A DNA stretch of 64,000 bases, taken from Lentibacillus sp. JNUCC-1. GTDB taxonomy: Bacteria > Bacillota > Bacilli > Bacillales > Amphibacillaceae. The stretch's first letter is position 1. Each line of letters opens with the position of its first letter. Under the pieces are notes generated by a model. The model searched no databases. It was given only the letters and a program-made list of their open reading frames with translations, and was not told the DNA's origin. Location: positions 1,426,001-1,490,000 of the forward strand of contig NZ_WHOH01000001.1 of assembly GCF_009741735.1 (NCBI RefSeq), given 5' to 3'. Shown here one piece after another: positions 26,363 to 34,953 of the stretch. A program made the position numbers and the translations under genes.

Positions 26363-29113
26363 ATGACCGTAACAACTGACCATAATGCTTTATTAAGACA
26401 AGATGTGAACGTGCTCGGAAATATACTGGGAGAGATCCTGGTGCTTCATGGAGGACGTGAGCTGTTTGACCAAGTGGAGCGGATTCGTGAAATGACGAAG
26501 CGCATCCGACAAGACTTTGATCAGACAACCTATGATACTTTGAAAAAAGAAATCAGCAGTTTGAAACCGCCGATGCGCCAGCAAGTGATCCGTGCGTTTT
26601 CAATCTATTTTCATCTGATTAACATTGCCGAACAGAACCACCGTATCAGACGGCGGCGCCAGTATTTGCTCGAGGAGGAGACAAGCCAGTCGTTTTCGAT
26701 TGAAAAGGCTGTTGAAAAAGTAAAAGCGTATGGCCTCAACACAGACAGGATTCAACATGTGCTGGATGACTTGTCCATTGAATTAATCATGACAGCCCAT
26801 CCGACAGAGGCAACGAAACGCACAGTGCTGGAAACACAAAAGCGGATTTCGCATAATTTGCGAAAGCTGGACAACCCGCTGGCAACCGAACGCGAGAAGG
26901 CGACAGTGGAGGAAAGTTTGTTCAACGAGATAACGGCTCTGTGGCACACGGATGAACTCCGGCACCGCAAGCCTGAAGTGCTCGATGAGGTGAAAAACGG
27001 ACTGTACTACTTTGACCAGACACTGTTTGAGACCCTGCCGGCGGTGTTTCATGAGCTGGAGATGCAGCTGCAGGAGCAGGTGTCTGAAAAAGACTGGGAA
27101 GTGCCGAACTTCATTCATTTCGGTTCGTGGATCGGCGGGGACCGAGATGGGAATCCGAATGTGACCCCGGAAATTACGTGGACGACGCTTGAGATGCAGC
27201 GTGAATTGATTTTGAAAAAGTATGAGGCGTCACTTGTGGACTTGATGCGGCGTTTCAGTCAATCGAGTGAGCGGATTTCGATCAGTCAGGCGTTTATTGA
27301 TCGGACTGAGGCGGAAGAGGCTCGATACTTGGAAACGGGAGAAAAATGGTATGTAGCCTCTGAAGTGTATCGGCGCAAGTTTGCGGTGATCTTAAAGCGG
27401 CTGCGTGAGACTGGGAAATCGGAAAACGGGTATGATCATTCCAATGAGCTTGTGGCGGATTTGATCGAGATTAAGAAAAACGCCGAGGCCCATTTGCCAG
27501 TGACGAAAAAGCTCAAGACAATTCGCAAAGTCATTCGCCAGGTGCAGCTGTTCGGATTCCATTTGGCCACACTCGATGTCCGCAACCACAGTGGCGAACA
27601 TGAAGCGGCTGTGCACGAGATTTTGCAGGCGGTTCATGTGTCTGATGATTATGCGTCCCTGTCCGAGGCTGACAAGCAAGCGGTGCTTTGTCAGGCGCTG
27701 AACGACCCGAGACCGCTCTTGCTGTTTGATGACAGTTATTCAGATGCGACTTTAAAAATGCTGGGCGTCTTCCGGATGATCAAAAACGCCCATGATGAAT
27801 TTGGCAAACGCGCGATTCAGGTGTATCTGATCAGTATGACAGAAGCGCCAAGTGATCTTCTTGAAGTGCTCGTGCTGGCAAAAGAAACCGGTTTGTACCG
27901 GCTGTACCCAGACGGCAGTGTGGAAAGTGACCTCGATGTCGCCCCATTACTTGAGACGATTGACGATCTGATTGCCGGACCGGAGATCATGCAGAAGCTG
28001 TTTGAAACAGAGGTCTACCAAAAGCAGCTTAGCGCACGCAAGAATAATCAAGAAATCATGCTCGGCTACTCTGACGGCAGTAAAGACGGCGGCACATTGA
28101 GCGCGAACTGGAAACTGTTTAAGGCTCAGGAAGAGATCCATAACATGGCCAGAGAATATGATATTCGGCTGAAATTTTTCCATGGTCGTGGTGGGTCACT
28201 CGGCCGTGGCGGTGGTTCGCTGAATACGAGTATCCTGTCACAGCCGGTTGAAACGCTGGGTGATGGCGTGAAAATTACCGAACAGGGTGAAGTGCTGTCA
28301 TCGAGGTATTTGCTTGAGGACATTGCGTACCGGAATCTGGAGCAGGCCGCTTCAGCGTTGTTCGAAGCATGTGCACGGGCGTCGAGTGCGCCTGAGGAGA
28401 TGGAGCTGCGCAAGAAAGAATGGGAAGAGGCGATGGAAACCATTTCGGAAAAATCGCTGACCAAATACCAATCCCTCGTGTTTGGCGATCCAGATTTTCT
28501 GACATATTTCCATCAGGCAACCCCATTGACCGAGCTAGGCGCCCTGAATATCGGTTCCCGCCCAATGAGCCGCAAGAACAGCCAGAAGTTTGAAGACTTG
28601 CGTGCGATCCCGTGGGTATTTGCGTGGACCCAGTCGCGGCATATGCTTCCCGCCTGGTATGCGGCAGGCACCGGTTTGCAGGCGTTCATTGACGCTGACT
28701 CGGGCAATTTGGCCGTGTTGCAGACGATGTATCGTGAGTGGTCATTCTTCCATTCAACGATCAACAATTTGCAGATGGCCTTAATGAAAGCCGATATGAA
28801 AACAGCGAAGGAATATTTGGATTTGGTCGAGGATCCAAAGCTTGCTGAGCGGATTTTCGCTGACATCGCTGATGAATACGAGCGCACGCGTAAGGCTCTG
28901 CTCGCAATCTCAGGAAACGACGACCTGCTCAGCCATACACCAAATATCCAAGAATCGGTTTATTTACGGAATCCGTATGTTGACCCGATCAACTTCTTGC
29001 AAGTGGATCTGATCCGGCAATTGCGCGAAACCGACAATCCATCCGAGGACCTCGTCACCGAAGTGCTCCTCACCATCAACGGCGTCGCAGCCGGGCTTGT
29101 TAACACAGGCTGA
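26363..29113 (+). CDS. ppc: phosphoenolpyruvate carboxylase
   Basis: A 916-residue enzyme of full family length that adds bicarbonate to phosphoenolpyruvate to form oxaloacetate, refilling the TCA cycle. Visible motifs are TAHPTEATKRTVL (about residues 139-151, active-site His), GGDRDGNPNVTPEIT, GYSDGSKDGGTLSANW, FHGRGGSLGRGGG (phosphoenolpyruvate and catalytic His/Arg) and the C-terminal NTG. The ATG follows AAGGAGG. Monocistronic, with its own terminator, then a ten-unit 21 bp repeat array. Confidence 0.96.
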   Translation: MTVTTDHNALLRQDVNVLGNILGEILVLHGGRELFDQVERIREMTKRIRQDFDQTTYDTLKKEISSLKPPMRQQVIRAFSIYFHLINIAEQNHRIRRRRQYLLEEETSQSFSIEKAVEKVKAYGLNTDRIQHVLDDLSIELIMTAHPTEATKRTVLETQKRISHNLRKLDNPLATEREKATVEESLFNEITALWHTDELRHRKPEVLDEVKNGLYYFDQTLFETLPAVFHELEMQLQEQVSEKDWEVPNFIHFGSWIGGDRDGNPNVTPEITWTTLEMQRELILKKYEASLVDLMRRFSQSSERISISQAFIDRTEAEEARYLETGEKWYVASEVYRRKFAVILKRLRETGKSENGYDHSNELVADLIEIKKNAEAHLPVTKKLKTIRKVIRQVQLFGFHLATLDVRNHSGEHEAAVHEILQAVHVSDDYASLSEADKQAVLCQALNDPRPLLLFDDSYSDATLKMLGVFRMIKNAHDEFGKRAIQVYLISMTEAPSDLLEVLVLAKETGLYRLYPDGSVESDLDVAPLLETIDDLIAGPEIMQKLFETEVYQKQLSARKNNQEIMLGYSDGSKDGGTLSANWKLFKAQEEIHNMAREYDIRLKFFHGRGGSLGRGGGSLNTSILSQPVETLGDGVKITEQGEVLSSRYLLEDIAYRNLEQAASALFEACARASSAPEEMELRKKEWEEAMETISEKSLTKYQSLVFGDPDFLTYFHQATPLTELGALNIGSRPMSRKNSQKFEDLRAIPWVFAWTQSRHMLPAWYAAGTGLQAFIDADSGNLAVLQTMYREWSFFHSTINNLQMALMKADMKTAKEYLDLVEDPKLAERIFADIADEYERTRKALLAISGNDDLLSHTPNIQESVYLRNPYVDPINFLQVDLIRQLRETDNPSEDLVTEVLLTINGVAAGLVNTG

Positions 29114-29132
29114 TGGTTATAATATATGACAC

Positions 29133-29181
29133 AAGGGGCCAGACCTCCAGGAAGTTATTCCCGGAGATCTGGCCCCTTTTT
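29133..29181 (+). terminator. ppc terminator
   Basis: Stem AAGGGGCCAGACCTCC...GGAGATCTGGCCCC followed by TTTTT. Confidence 0.88.
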
Positions 29182-29184
29182 GTG

Positions 29185-29400
29185 TTCGTTGGATAGGGGG
29201 CGTTGTTGCTTTGATAGAGTGCCTGCATGCTTGGATAGAACCGGATCTTCCTTTGATAGAGTGCGCGCTTGCTTGGATAGAACTGGATCTTGCTCTGATA
29301 GAGTGCCTGCTTGCTTGGATAGAACTGGATCTTGCTCTGATAGAATGCCCTCTTCCTCTGATAGACTCAATTCTTCCTTTGATAAACCCATGCTCCCCCC
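29185..29400 (+). repeat. 21 bp repeat array, GATAG family (10 units)
   Basis: GATAG (GATAA in the last unit) begins at 29192, 29213, 29234, 29255, 29276, 29297, 29318, 29339, 29360 and 29381: ten units with a strict 21 bp step and no indel. The units alternate between TTGCTTGGATAGAACTGGAT and TTGCTCTGATAGAGTGCCTG types. It follows the ppc terminator in the same orientation. No ribosome site is present, so the heptapeptide-like frames across it are taken as by-products of the period. Confidence 0.9.
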
Positions 29401-29536
29401 TCAGAAAAACCACTTCAATACTTTCCATCGACCAGTGTGCCCACTCTTACCCCATTTTCTCATCGTTTTCTAATCTGATTCACAGGATCCTCTCACCTTG
29501 CTGGCTTATCATTGTTGGGTAAGGGAGGCGGAACGG

Positions 29537-30298
29537 ATGGCTATTGAAATATTTAAGAGAAAAGAACAGAAGTATCTGATCACCCGTGAGCAATACAAGG
29601 CATTGGTGAAACAAATCCAGCCGAATATGCGACCAGATAAATTCGGTGTGGACGGCCGATATACGGTAAGCAGTCTGTATTTTGAAAGTCGGGATTACAA
29701 GATCTATTTTGAAACAAAAAACAAGCTGCGATACAGGCAAAAGCTGCGTTTGCGGATTTATAACGATGCAGACTTGAACAGCACCGCTTTTTTCGAAGTG
29801 AAGCAAAAACATAAAAAGGTCGTGAACAAACGCCGCATGCTTCTTCCGCTTTCAGAAGCATACCGGTATTTGTCGGCCGAACAAAATGACCATCTGGAGG
29901 AATTCGAGACGACCAATTTACAGGTGCTAAGGGAGATTGATTATTTCCGTCATCTGTATGAGCTTGAGCCCGGTATGGTCGTCAGCTATGACCGTCACGC
30001 CTTGCACGGTTTGTATGACGAGAATCTCCGGATGACATTTGACATGAATCTGCGCTGCCGGGACGAAGACTTGCAGCTGGAGCATGGACCATACGGGGCG
30101 AACTTCATTGATCCGAATCTAATTGTGCTTGAGGTCAAGGTGGACGACAGTGTGCCGCTGTGGCTTGTGCGGATTTTGCAGGCGCTTAATTGTGAGCAGA
30201 AGAGTGCATCGAAGTTTTGTACCAGTATGGAATTATTGAAAAGTGATCGCTTGCCAAATGGCGTGCAAAAAGAACTCATTGCAGTAGGAGGACATTAG
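29537..30298 (+). CDS. VTC-domain protein (polyphosphate polymerase-like)
   Basis: A 253-residue soluble protein of the VTC/CYTH superfamily. Basic and acidic residues of the tunnel are visible in FKRKEQKYLITREQYKAL, YTVSSLYFESRDYK, RQKLRLRIYND, EVKQKHKKVVNKR and VVSYDRHAL, ending in LIVLEVKVDDSVPLWLV. In yeast this fold makes polyphosphate; in Bacillota it lies next to DUF4956 and often CotH genes, and its product is not proven. MAIEIFKRK is the chosen start, after GGGAGGCGG. The stop is 1 bp before the DUF4956 start, so the two genes are an operon. Confidence 0.87.
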   Translation: MAIEIFKRKEQKYLITREQYKALVKQIQPNMRPDKFGVDGRYTVSSLYFESRDYKIYFETKNKLRYRQKLRLRIYNDADLNSTAFFEVKQKHKKVVNKRRMLLPLSEAYRYLSAEQNDHLEEFETTNLQVLREIDYFRHLYELEPGMVVSYDRHALHGLYDENLRMTFDMNLRCRDEDLQLEHGPYGANFIDPNLIVLEVKVDDSVPLWLVRILQALNCEQKSASKFCTSMELLKSDRLPNGVQKELIAVGGH

Positions 30299-30299
30299 A

Positions 30300-30968
30300 A
30301 TGGAAATTTTTGATCAGTTGGCGAACGGCTTCAATGGAACGGATTCATCGATTACGATGAGCCTCGTTGCCATGGCCATTACAGCCGTACTAAGTTTAGT
30401 CATTACGAAGGTTTACCAGATTACATTTACAGGAGAACGCTACTCTCAGGCCTTTGTCCATACGATTATCATTATGAGCGTCGTCGTCTCTGTAGTCATG
30501 AACGTCGTTAGCGGCAATGCAGGTGTTGCATTCGGGCTCTTCGCCGTATTTTCACTCATTCGTTTCCGGAGTGCGGTCACCGACGCGAAAGACATTGCCT
30601 ATATTTTCTTCGGTTTATGTGTCGGTATGACGAGCGGCCTGTTCCAATTTGACCTTGCCGTCGTGCTCACCGTTTTCGCCAGCATTTTATTTTATCTCTT
30701 GTATAAATTTCAGTACGGCAAAGGTAAGGACACTCAGATCTTGAAAGTCACTGTCCCTGAAAATTTGAACCACGAAAATTTGCTTGACGATATTTTTGCC
30801 GAGTTCACTATAAGTCATGAGCTTCGCCAAGTAGAGACAACAAACCTCGGCACTATGATTTTATATACCTATGCGATTCGCTGTAAAAATGAATCCAACG
30901 ACAGGGAAATGCTCGACCGAATTCGGGAGAAAAATGCTAATTTAAAGGTTGCTTTAACGTATTTGTGA
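30300..30968 (+). CDS. DUF4956 membrane protein
   Basis: A 222-residue protein with an N-terminal membrane part of about four helices (residues 20-135) and a soluble C-terminal ferredoxin-like domain (about 148-222). The conserved GLFAVFSLIRFRSAVTDAKD loop marks DUF4956. The family is linked genetically to VTC-domain and CotH kinase proteins, suggesting a membrane-bound polyphosphate or surface-phosphorylation system. Start overlaps the AGGAGGACATT end of the previous gene. Confidence 0.87.
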   Translation: MEIFDQLANGFNGTDSSITMSLVAMAITAVLSLVITKVYQITFTGERYSQAFVHTIIIMSVVVSVVMNVVSGNAGVAFGLFAVFSLIRFRSAVTDAKDIAYIFFGLCVGMTSGLFQFDLAVVLTVFASILFYLLYKFQYGKGKDTQILKVTVPENLNHENLLDDIFAEFTISHELRQVETTNLGTMILYTYAIRCKNESNDREMLDRIREKNANLKVALTYL

Positions 30969-31014
30969 TGAAGTGATCAAGCGGCTTTGACTTGCCGCGT
31001 TCAAGATATCCAGG

Positions 31015-31141
31015 TTTTTCAGAGGTTTATCCTGAAAAATTAGCTTATATCCAGGTTTCTGGGGCACATATCCAGAAATATAGGCGTTTATCCAGATTTA
31101 GCAGACATATATCCAGAATAACCGGACGTATATCCAGAAAC
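31015..31141 (+). repeat. 21 bp repeat array, TATCCAG family (array 1)
   Basis: TATCC at 31017, 31028, 31048, 31069, 31089, 31110 and 31131; the steps settle at 20-21 bp after the first. The typical unit is ATATCCAGAAATATAGGCGT plus one base. It follows DUF4956 in the same orientation and abuts a terminator. Confidence 0.85.
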
Positions 31142-31142
31142 T

Positions 31143-31180
31143 AAAAAGACCGACTCATCAACTGGTGAGTCGGTCTTTCT
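31143..31180. terminator. bidirectional terminator
   Basis: Stem AAAAGACCGACTCA / TGAGTCGGTCTTTCT, between convergent genes. Confidence 0.85.
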
Positions 31181-31181
31181 A

Positions 31182-31604
31182 TTATAGCTCAACCTCTTTC
31201 GGCGGCAAGTTCTTCTTATTCATAACCCGGACCGCGACTGGCGTGATCTTCAACACGATCAGATCAGGATCTTCGGGGCCGTCGAACCAGTGTTTCATAT
31301 GTTCGTTCCACATCTTTTCCTTCATGCTTTCATCGTCATGGATGGAAACTTTTCCGGTGTATTCCACGAAATCATCGTTGAAGCCCTCGCCATCATAACC
31401 GAGCAGGATGTGGGTGTAGGGGTTTGCCTCGATTTCGTCTTTTTTATCAGTCTCTCTGCTTGTCGCAGTGTACAAAGTCAAATTGTCGTTCATAAACGTC
31501 ATGTAGCGTGAATGCGGTTTGTTGCCTTTTACCGTTGCCATCGGGCCAACAAAGGATTTATTGAGTATGTTTTCGGCAATGGACTTAATTTCTGTTTGAT
31601 TCAT
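31182..31604 (-). CDS. general stress protein 26-like, pyridoxamine 5'-phosphate oxidase fold (YdaG-like)
   Basis: A 140-residue split-barrel flavin-binding protein starting MNQTEIKSIAENIL, with AAGGAGTGG before the ATG. Motifs of the family are GPMATVKGNKPHSRYMTFM, TLYTATSRETDK and EYTGKVSIHDDE. It resembles B. subtilis YdaG, a SigB-dependent general stress protein of unknown reaction. A possible SigB-like promoter (GTTTAA, 13 bp, GGTGAA on the minus strand near 31640-31665) agrees with that but the -10 match is poor. Confidence 0.83.
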   Translation of the reverse strand: MNQTEIKSIAENILNKSFVGPMATVKGNKPHSRYMTFMNDNLTLYTATSRETDKKDEIEANPYTHILLGYDGEGFNDDFVEYTGKVSIHDDESMKEKMWNEHMKHWFDGPEDPDLIVLKITPVAVRVMNKKNLPPKEVEL

Positions 31605-31741
31605 TGTTTCCACTCCTTGATGTAATGTATGCTGCACTTCTATCTTTCACCGATTACAGCAGCCTTAAACATTCGAGCCGCACAATGTAAGCGTCTCCCC
31701 ACTTGTGTTACACTTTTAACAAACAAAGGGAGGCTGATCAT

Positions 31742-32446
31742 ATGACAGAACAATTGAAAGCACAAACAGCGGTCGTTACCGGTGCAAGCAGCGGAATCGG
31801 TGCGGCCATTGCAAAAGCGCTCGTCGAAGCCGGGGCAAATGTGGTGATGGCCGCGCGCAATCAGGACAAGTTGGCAGGCATAGCAGAAGCAATCGGACAG
31901 CCGGCGCAGACGCTTTGTGTCACAGCAGATATGACCAAGCAGTCCGATGTAGCAAATTTGGCCAAACAAGCGAAGGAAGCATTCGGGCACGTGGACATTT
32001 ACGTCAACAACGCAGGCCAGCTGGGCGAATGCACCGTCACGTCCGGCGCGGTTTCCGACTGGGATGCGATGATCGATGTGAATGTGAAAGGCGTTTTATA
32101 CGGTGTCGATTCCGTTTTGCCTGCCATGGTAGAAAAGGGCAGCGGGCATATCGTCAACATCGCATCAGATTTGGGTTTTTATGTCCCGAAACACAGAACC
32201 GTTTACAGCGCAACGAAATTCGCTGTCCGGGCTATTTCAATGGGGCTGGAAAAAGAACTCGCCCACACCGGCGTCCGCGTCTCGAATATTTCACCAGGCA
32301 TGGTCGATACGCCCCTTACCACCGACAGCCCGTTTGACGACGACCGGAAAAAGCTCGATCCAACTGACATTGCCCGCGCAGTTGTCTACGCCGTAACCCA
32401 GCCGGATTACGTGAACGTCAATGAAATTACTGTAACGCCGAAGTAG
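31742..32446 (+). CDS. short-chain dehydrogenase/reductase (SDR)
   Basis: A 234-residue classical SDR. Cofactor site TGASSGIGAAIAKALVEAGA (about residues 13-32), with AARN after the second strand hinting at NADP; NNAG near 87; catalytic Tyr/Lys in YSATKFAV. The C-terminus ends in ITVTPK, like YdfG/DltE-type reductases. Substrate unknown. The ATG follows GGGAGG. A TGTTACACTTTT promoter-like string precedes both this gene and the next one. Confidence 0.87.
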   Translation: MTEQLKAQTAVVTGASSGIGAAIAKALVEAGANVVMAARNQDKLAGIAEAIGQPAQTLCVTADMTKQSDVANLAKQAKEAFGHVDIYVNNAGQLGECTVTSGAVSDWDAMIDVNVKGVLYGVDSVLPAMVEKGSGHIVNIASDLGFYVPKHRTVYSATKFAVRAISMGLEKELAHTGVRVSNISPGMVDTPLTTDSPFDDDRKKLDPTDIARAVVYAVTQPDYVNVNEITVTPK

Positions 32447-32459
32447 ATTGAACAGCGGC

Positions 32460-32600
32460 GTTATCCAGAATTAGAGGGTACTTATCCATAAAAAAACGCG
32501 CATATCCAAAATTTTCACGTAGTTATCCATAAAAATTGAACCTATACCCAGGTTTTGCGGGCATATATCCAGAAAAAACAGCTATATATCCAGGTTCATC
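32460..32600 (+). repeat. 21 bp repeat array, TATCCAG family (array 2)
   Basis: TATCC/TACCC at 32462, 32483, 32503, 32524, 32545, 32566 and 32587; one 20 bp and five 21 bp steps. It follows the SDR gene in the same orientation. The rest of the gap to 32762 holds a GC-rich stretch with no gene and a TGTTACACTTTT promoter-like motif. Confidence 0.87.
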
Positions 32601-32762
32601 ATGCTCACCAAAGTCACGACGTTCCACTGACAGAGCTGGATCAAACGCCCGCCGGAACCACGGGCACACATCACCAGGCCCAGCCCGAGCCAGGCCGGCA
32701 GCCGTTATTTTCCGCGGTAATATGTTACACTTTTCATAGAAAGTTATATTGGAGGCAGGAAC

Positions 32763-33299
32763 ATGAAGGTTGTAGGTGTTGCAGGAGAGTTGACGGGCTG
32801 GAAAGCGACCGTTGGGGTGCATTATGTGCTTGAAGCCATGAAGAACGCCGATCCGTCGATTCAGACTGAGTTAATTGAAATGAAAGATTTTGATGTGGAA
32901 TTCGTACGCGGAGACCCGCTCGCTTACTATAACGATGACACATGGGAGGTCGTTACCAAGATTTCTGAGGCGGATATGCTTGTGTTCGGCACACCGATTT
33001 ATCAAGCGTCGATTACAGGTGCGCTGAAAAATCTGCTCGACTATTTTCCTGTGGACGCTTTCAAACGCAAAGTGACCGGCATCGTGACCACCGGCGCTGT
33101 TGAAAAGCATTTCCTCGTATCCGAGTACCACCTGAAGCCGATCCTTTCCTATTTAAAAGGCCTCGTGCCAACGAACAATGTGTTCATTCACAGTGACTGC
33201 TACAGCGATGTGAACGAAATTGTCGATGATTATGTGTTGAAACGCATCAGTGCCCTTGCCGAAGAAATGATTTCCTTGCAAAAAGGTATCAACGGATAA
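32763..33299 (+). CDS. NADPH-dependent FMN reductase family protein
   Basis: A 178-residue flavodoxin-like protein. The N-terminus VVGVAGELTGWKATVGVHYV corresponds to the FMN phosphate loop. GTPIYQASITGALKNLLDYF is the classic PxYxxSxxGxLKNxLD-type motif of SsuE/azoreductase-like FMN reductases. It probably reduces FMN with NADPH for a partner monooxygenase. The nearest candidate is the convergent FAD monooxygenase gene, but that enzyme type usually binds its own flavin. The start follows TTGGAGG. Confidence 0.86.
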   Translation: MKVVGVAGELTGWKATVGVHYVLEAMKNADPSIQTELIEMKDFDVEFVRGDPLAYYNDDTWEVVTKISEADMLVFGTPIYQASITGALKNLLDYFPVDAFKRKVTGIVTTGAVEKHFLVSEYHLKPILSYLKGLVPTNNVFIHSDCYSDVNEIVDDYVLKRISALAEEMISLQKGING

Positions 33300-33336
33300 G
33301 CAGCGGCCTGGATCGAATCCTCGGCCGCACCAACTG

Positions 33337-34467
33337 TCATTTGAACAAAAAAGTCAGGCGCCAGAACAACAATGACTTCGGGATAAGCGGAAACACGCCA
33401 TTTCGAAATGCTACTAAAAAGGGATTGTCCCATTGGGCAGCACTTCCGATCTGACGGGAGAGTTTGACGACTTTTCCGGTTTTCCACACGCGCTGGGCGT
33501 CATATCGATCAAACGCTTCTCGAACACTTTGCTCATGTTGCAGCGCATCCATTAGCACATACGCATCTTCAATCGATTGCCCGGCACCTTGCCCCATATT
33601 GGGCGAAGTTGCATGGGCCGCATCACCCAGCAGGCAAATTCGGTCATAAACAAACGTCGACAACGGCTCGATATCATAAATGTCATGATGTAAAAAATAC
33701 GTATCATCCGTGTCCGTGATCAGCCGCTTGACGATTGGCGGGAAGTGAGCAAATAGTTGAGCCGTTCCCGATTGGTCCAGCCCCTGATAATACGTATCAT
33801 CGGCCTCAGCGTTCACACAGGCAAACCAGTACACATCTCCGTTATAAAGCGGTGCCCATCCGAACCGCCCGCGCCTAGACCAGGCTTCAGAAGAAATATG
33901 CGCCGGCACGTCCTGCTGGCTGCTGGAAACTCCGCGCCAGCACGTGTATCCTGTATACCTCGGCAGACTTGAATTTACCAGCGCCTCTCTGAACACAGAA
34001 TGAATCCCATCCGCTGCAATCACATAATCAGCCACAGCTTCCGTTCCATCGATAAAAGCAAGTGTGACATTATCTTGTGTCTGCTGGAAGTTAGCCACCT
34101 TTTTTCCAAAATGAACATAGGCCGGGTCCACCGCTTCAAATAAGGCATGGTGCAAATCAGCCCGCTGAATCGTGATATTTTCTTCTCCAAATCGTTTTTT
34201 TAACAACGAAAAATCAATCCGGTTCATCACTTTAAAATCCCCGTTCAAAAAACGCTGCTCCTTAAGGGTCATACCGCGTGACTTAATCTCCTCACTCACG
34301 CCGAGTGCCTCCAGGGCCACCATCACATTGCTGCCAATACCGATCCCCGCACCCAGCGGCTTGAACGCGTGAGCTTGTTCGTAAACATGCGTTTTGATCC
34401 CAATCTTATGCAGACCAGCAGCCACAGCCAGACCACCAATCCCACCACCAACAATCGCGATCTCCAT
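33337..34467 (-). CDS. FAD-dependent aromatic-ring monooxygenase family protein
   Basis: A 376-residue flavoprotein monooxygenase of the salicylate/p-hydroxybenzoate hydroxylase class. It has the FAD fold IAIVGGGIGGLAVAAGLHKI, the DG motif in VIAADGIHSVFR and the second FAD motif ICLLGDAAHATSPNMGQGAG. The substrate is unknown. The ATG follows GGAGGTGGATGT; the long upstream extension of the open frame has no ribosome site and is left out. The family includes urate, kynurenine and 3-hydroxybenzoate hydroxylases. Confidence 0.87.
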   Translation of the reverse strand: MEIAIVGGGIGGLAVAAGLHKIGIKTHVYEQAHAFKPLGAGIGIGSNVMVALEALGVSEEIKSRGMTLKEQRFLNGDFKVMNRIDFSLLKKRFGEENITIQRADLHHALFEAVDPAYVHFGKKVANFQQTQDNVTLAFIDGTEAVADYVIAADGIHSVFREALVNSSLPRYTGYTCWRGVSSSQQDVPAHISSEAWSRRGRFGWAPLYNGDVYWFACVNAEADDTYYQGLDQSGTAQLFAHFPPIVKRLITDTDDTYFLHHDIYDIEPLSTFVYDRICLLGDAAHATSPNMGQGAGQSIEDAYVLMDALQHEQSVREAFDRYDAQRVWKTGKVVKLSRQIGSAAQWDNPFLVAFRNGVFPLIPKSLLFWRLTFLFK

Positions 34468-34610
34468 ACATCCACCTCCATTAATCTCCAGTATACCTCT
34501 TCCCGAAAACCCCCATAAAGAAAGCCCTTTTTCTATAAGATCGTTATTTTTAATGTAAAAAGCCTTAATGGATAGTCGGTACAAACTCCGAACTAGTGAA
34601 AACTTGTATT

Positions 34611-34953
34611 GACTGCTTCTGGCAATCGCTCGGGGAAAACACTCCGCGTCCAGTGGGCGCTGCTGAGCCTCCTCGGTCTACCGACCTCCGGGGTCTCACC
34701 GAGGCTTTGCATCCCACAGGAGTCTCCGTGTTTTCCCCGAGCTAGGTAAGAGAGGTCATTCTTTAACCCTTATGCGAGTAGAACCGTCCAAGCCACTGCC
34801 TAACACAAAGTGATTGGAGCGGAGGGAAGTCGACTCCTGCGGGAACAGCACGAGTCCGAAGACCCCGCAGCGTTACATTAAGGAGGGTCGACTAAAGCCG
34901 CCCTTTGCGGGCAACGTCGACATACCTCTTGCCGGGGCAAGGAGGCTGAGGCC
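34611..34953 (+). repeat. intergenic repeat element copy 2, left part
   Basis: Matches copy 1 over its whole length, including the large inverted repeat and the uninterrupted IS110 target GACTCCTGCGGG. It ends in GGCTGAGGCC (34944-34953), where the IS4-like element enters. The total length of the rejoined copy is about 464 bp, like copy 1. Confidence 0.85.

Noticed and set aside
29117..29473. Open frames on both strands across the ten-unit array encoding heptapeptide repeats
   Set aside because: A 21 bp unit without stops leaves several frames open by arithmetic. There is no ribosome site and frames are open on both strands, so a protein is unlikely.
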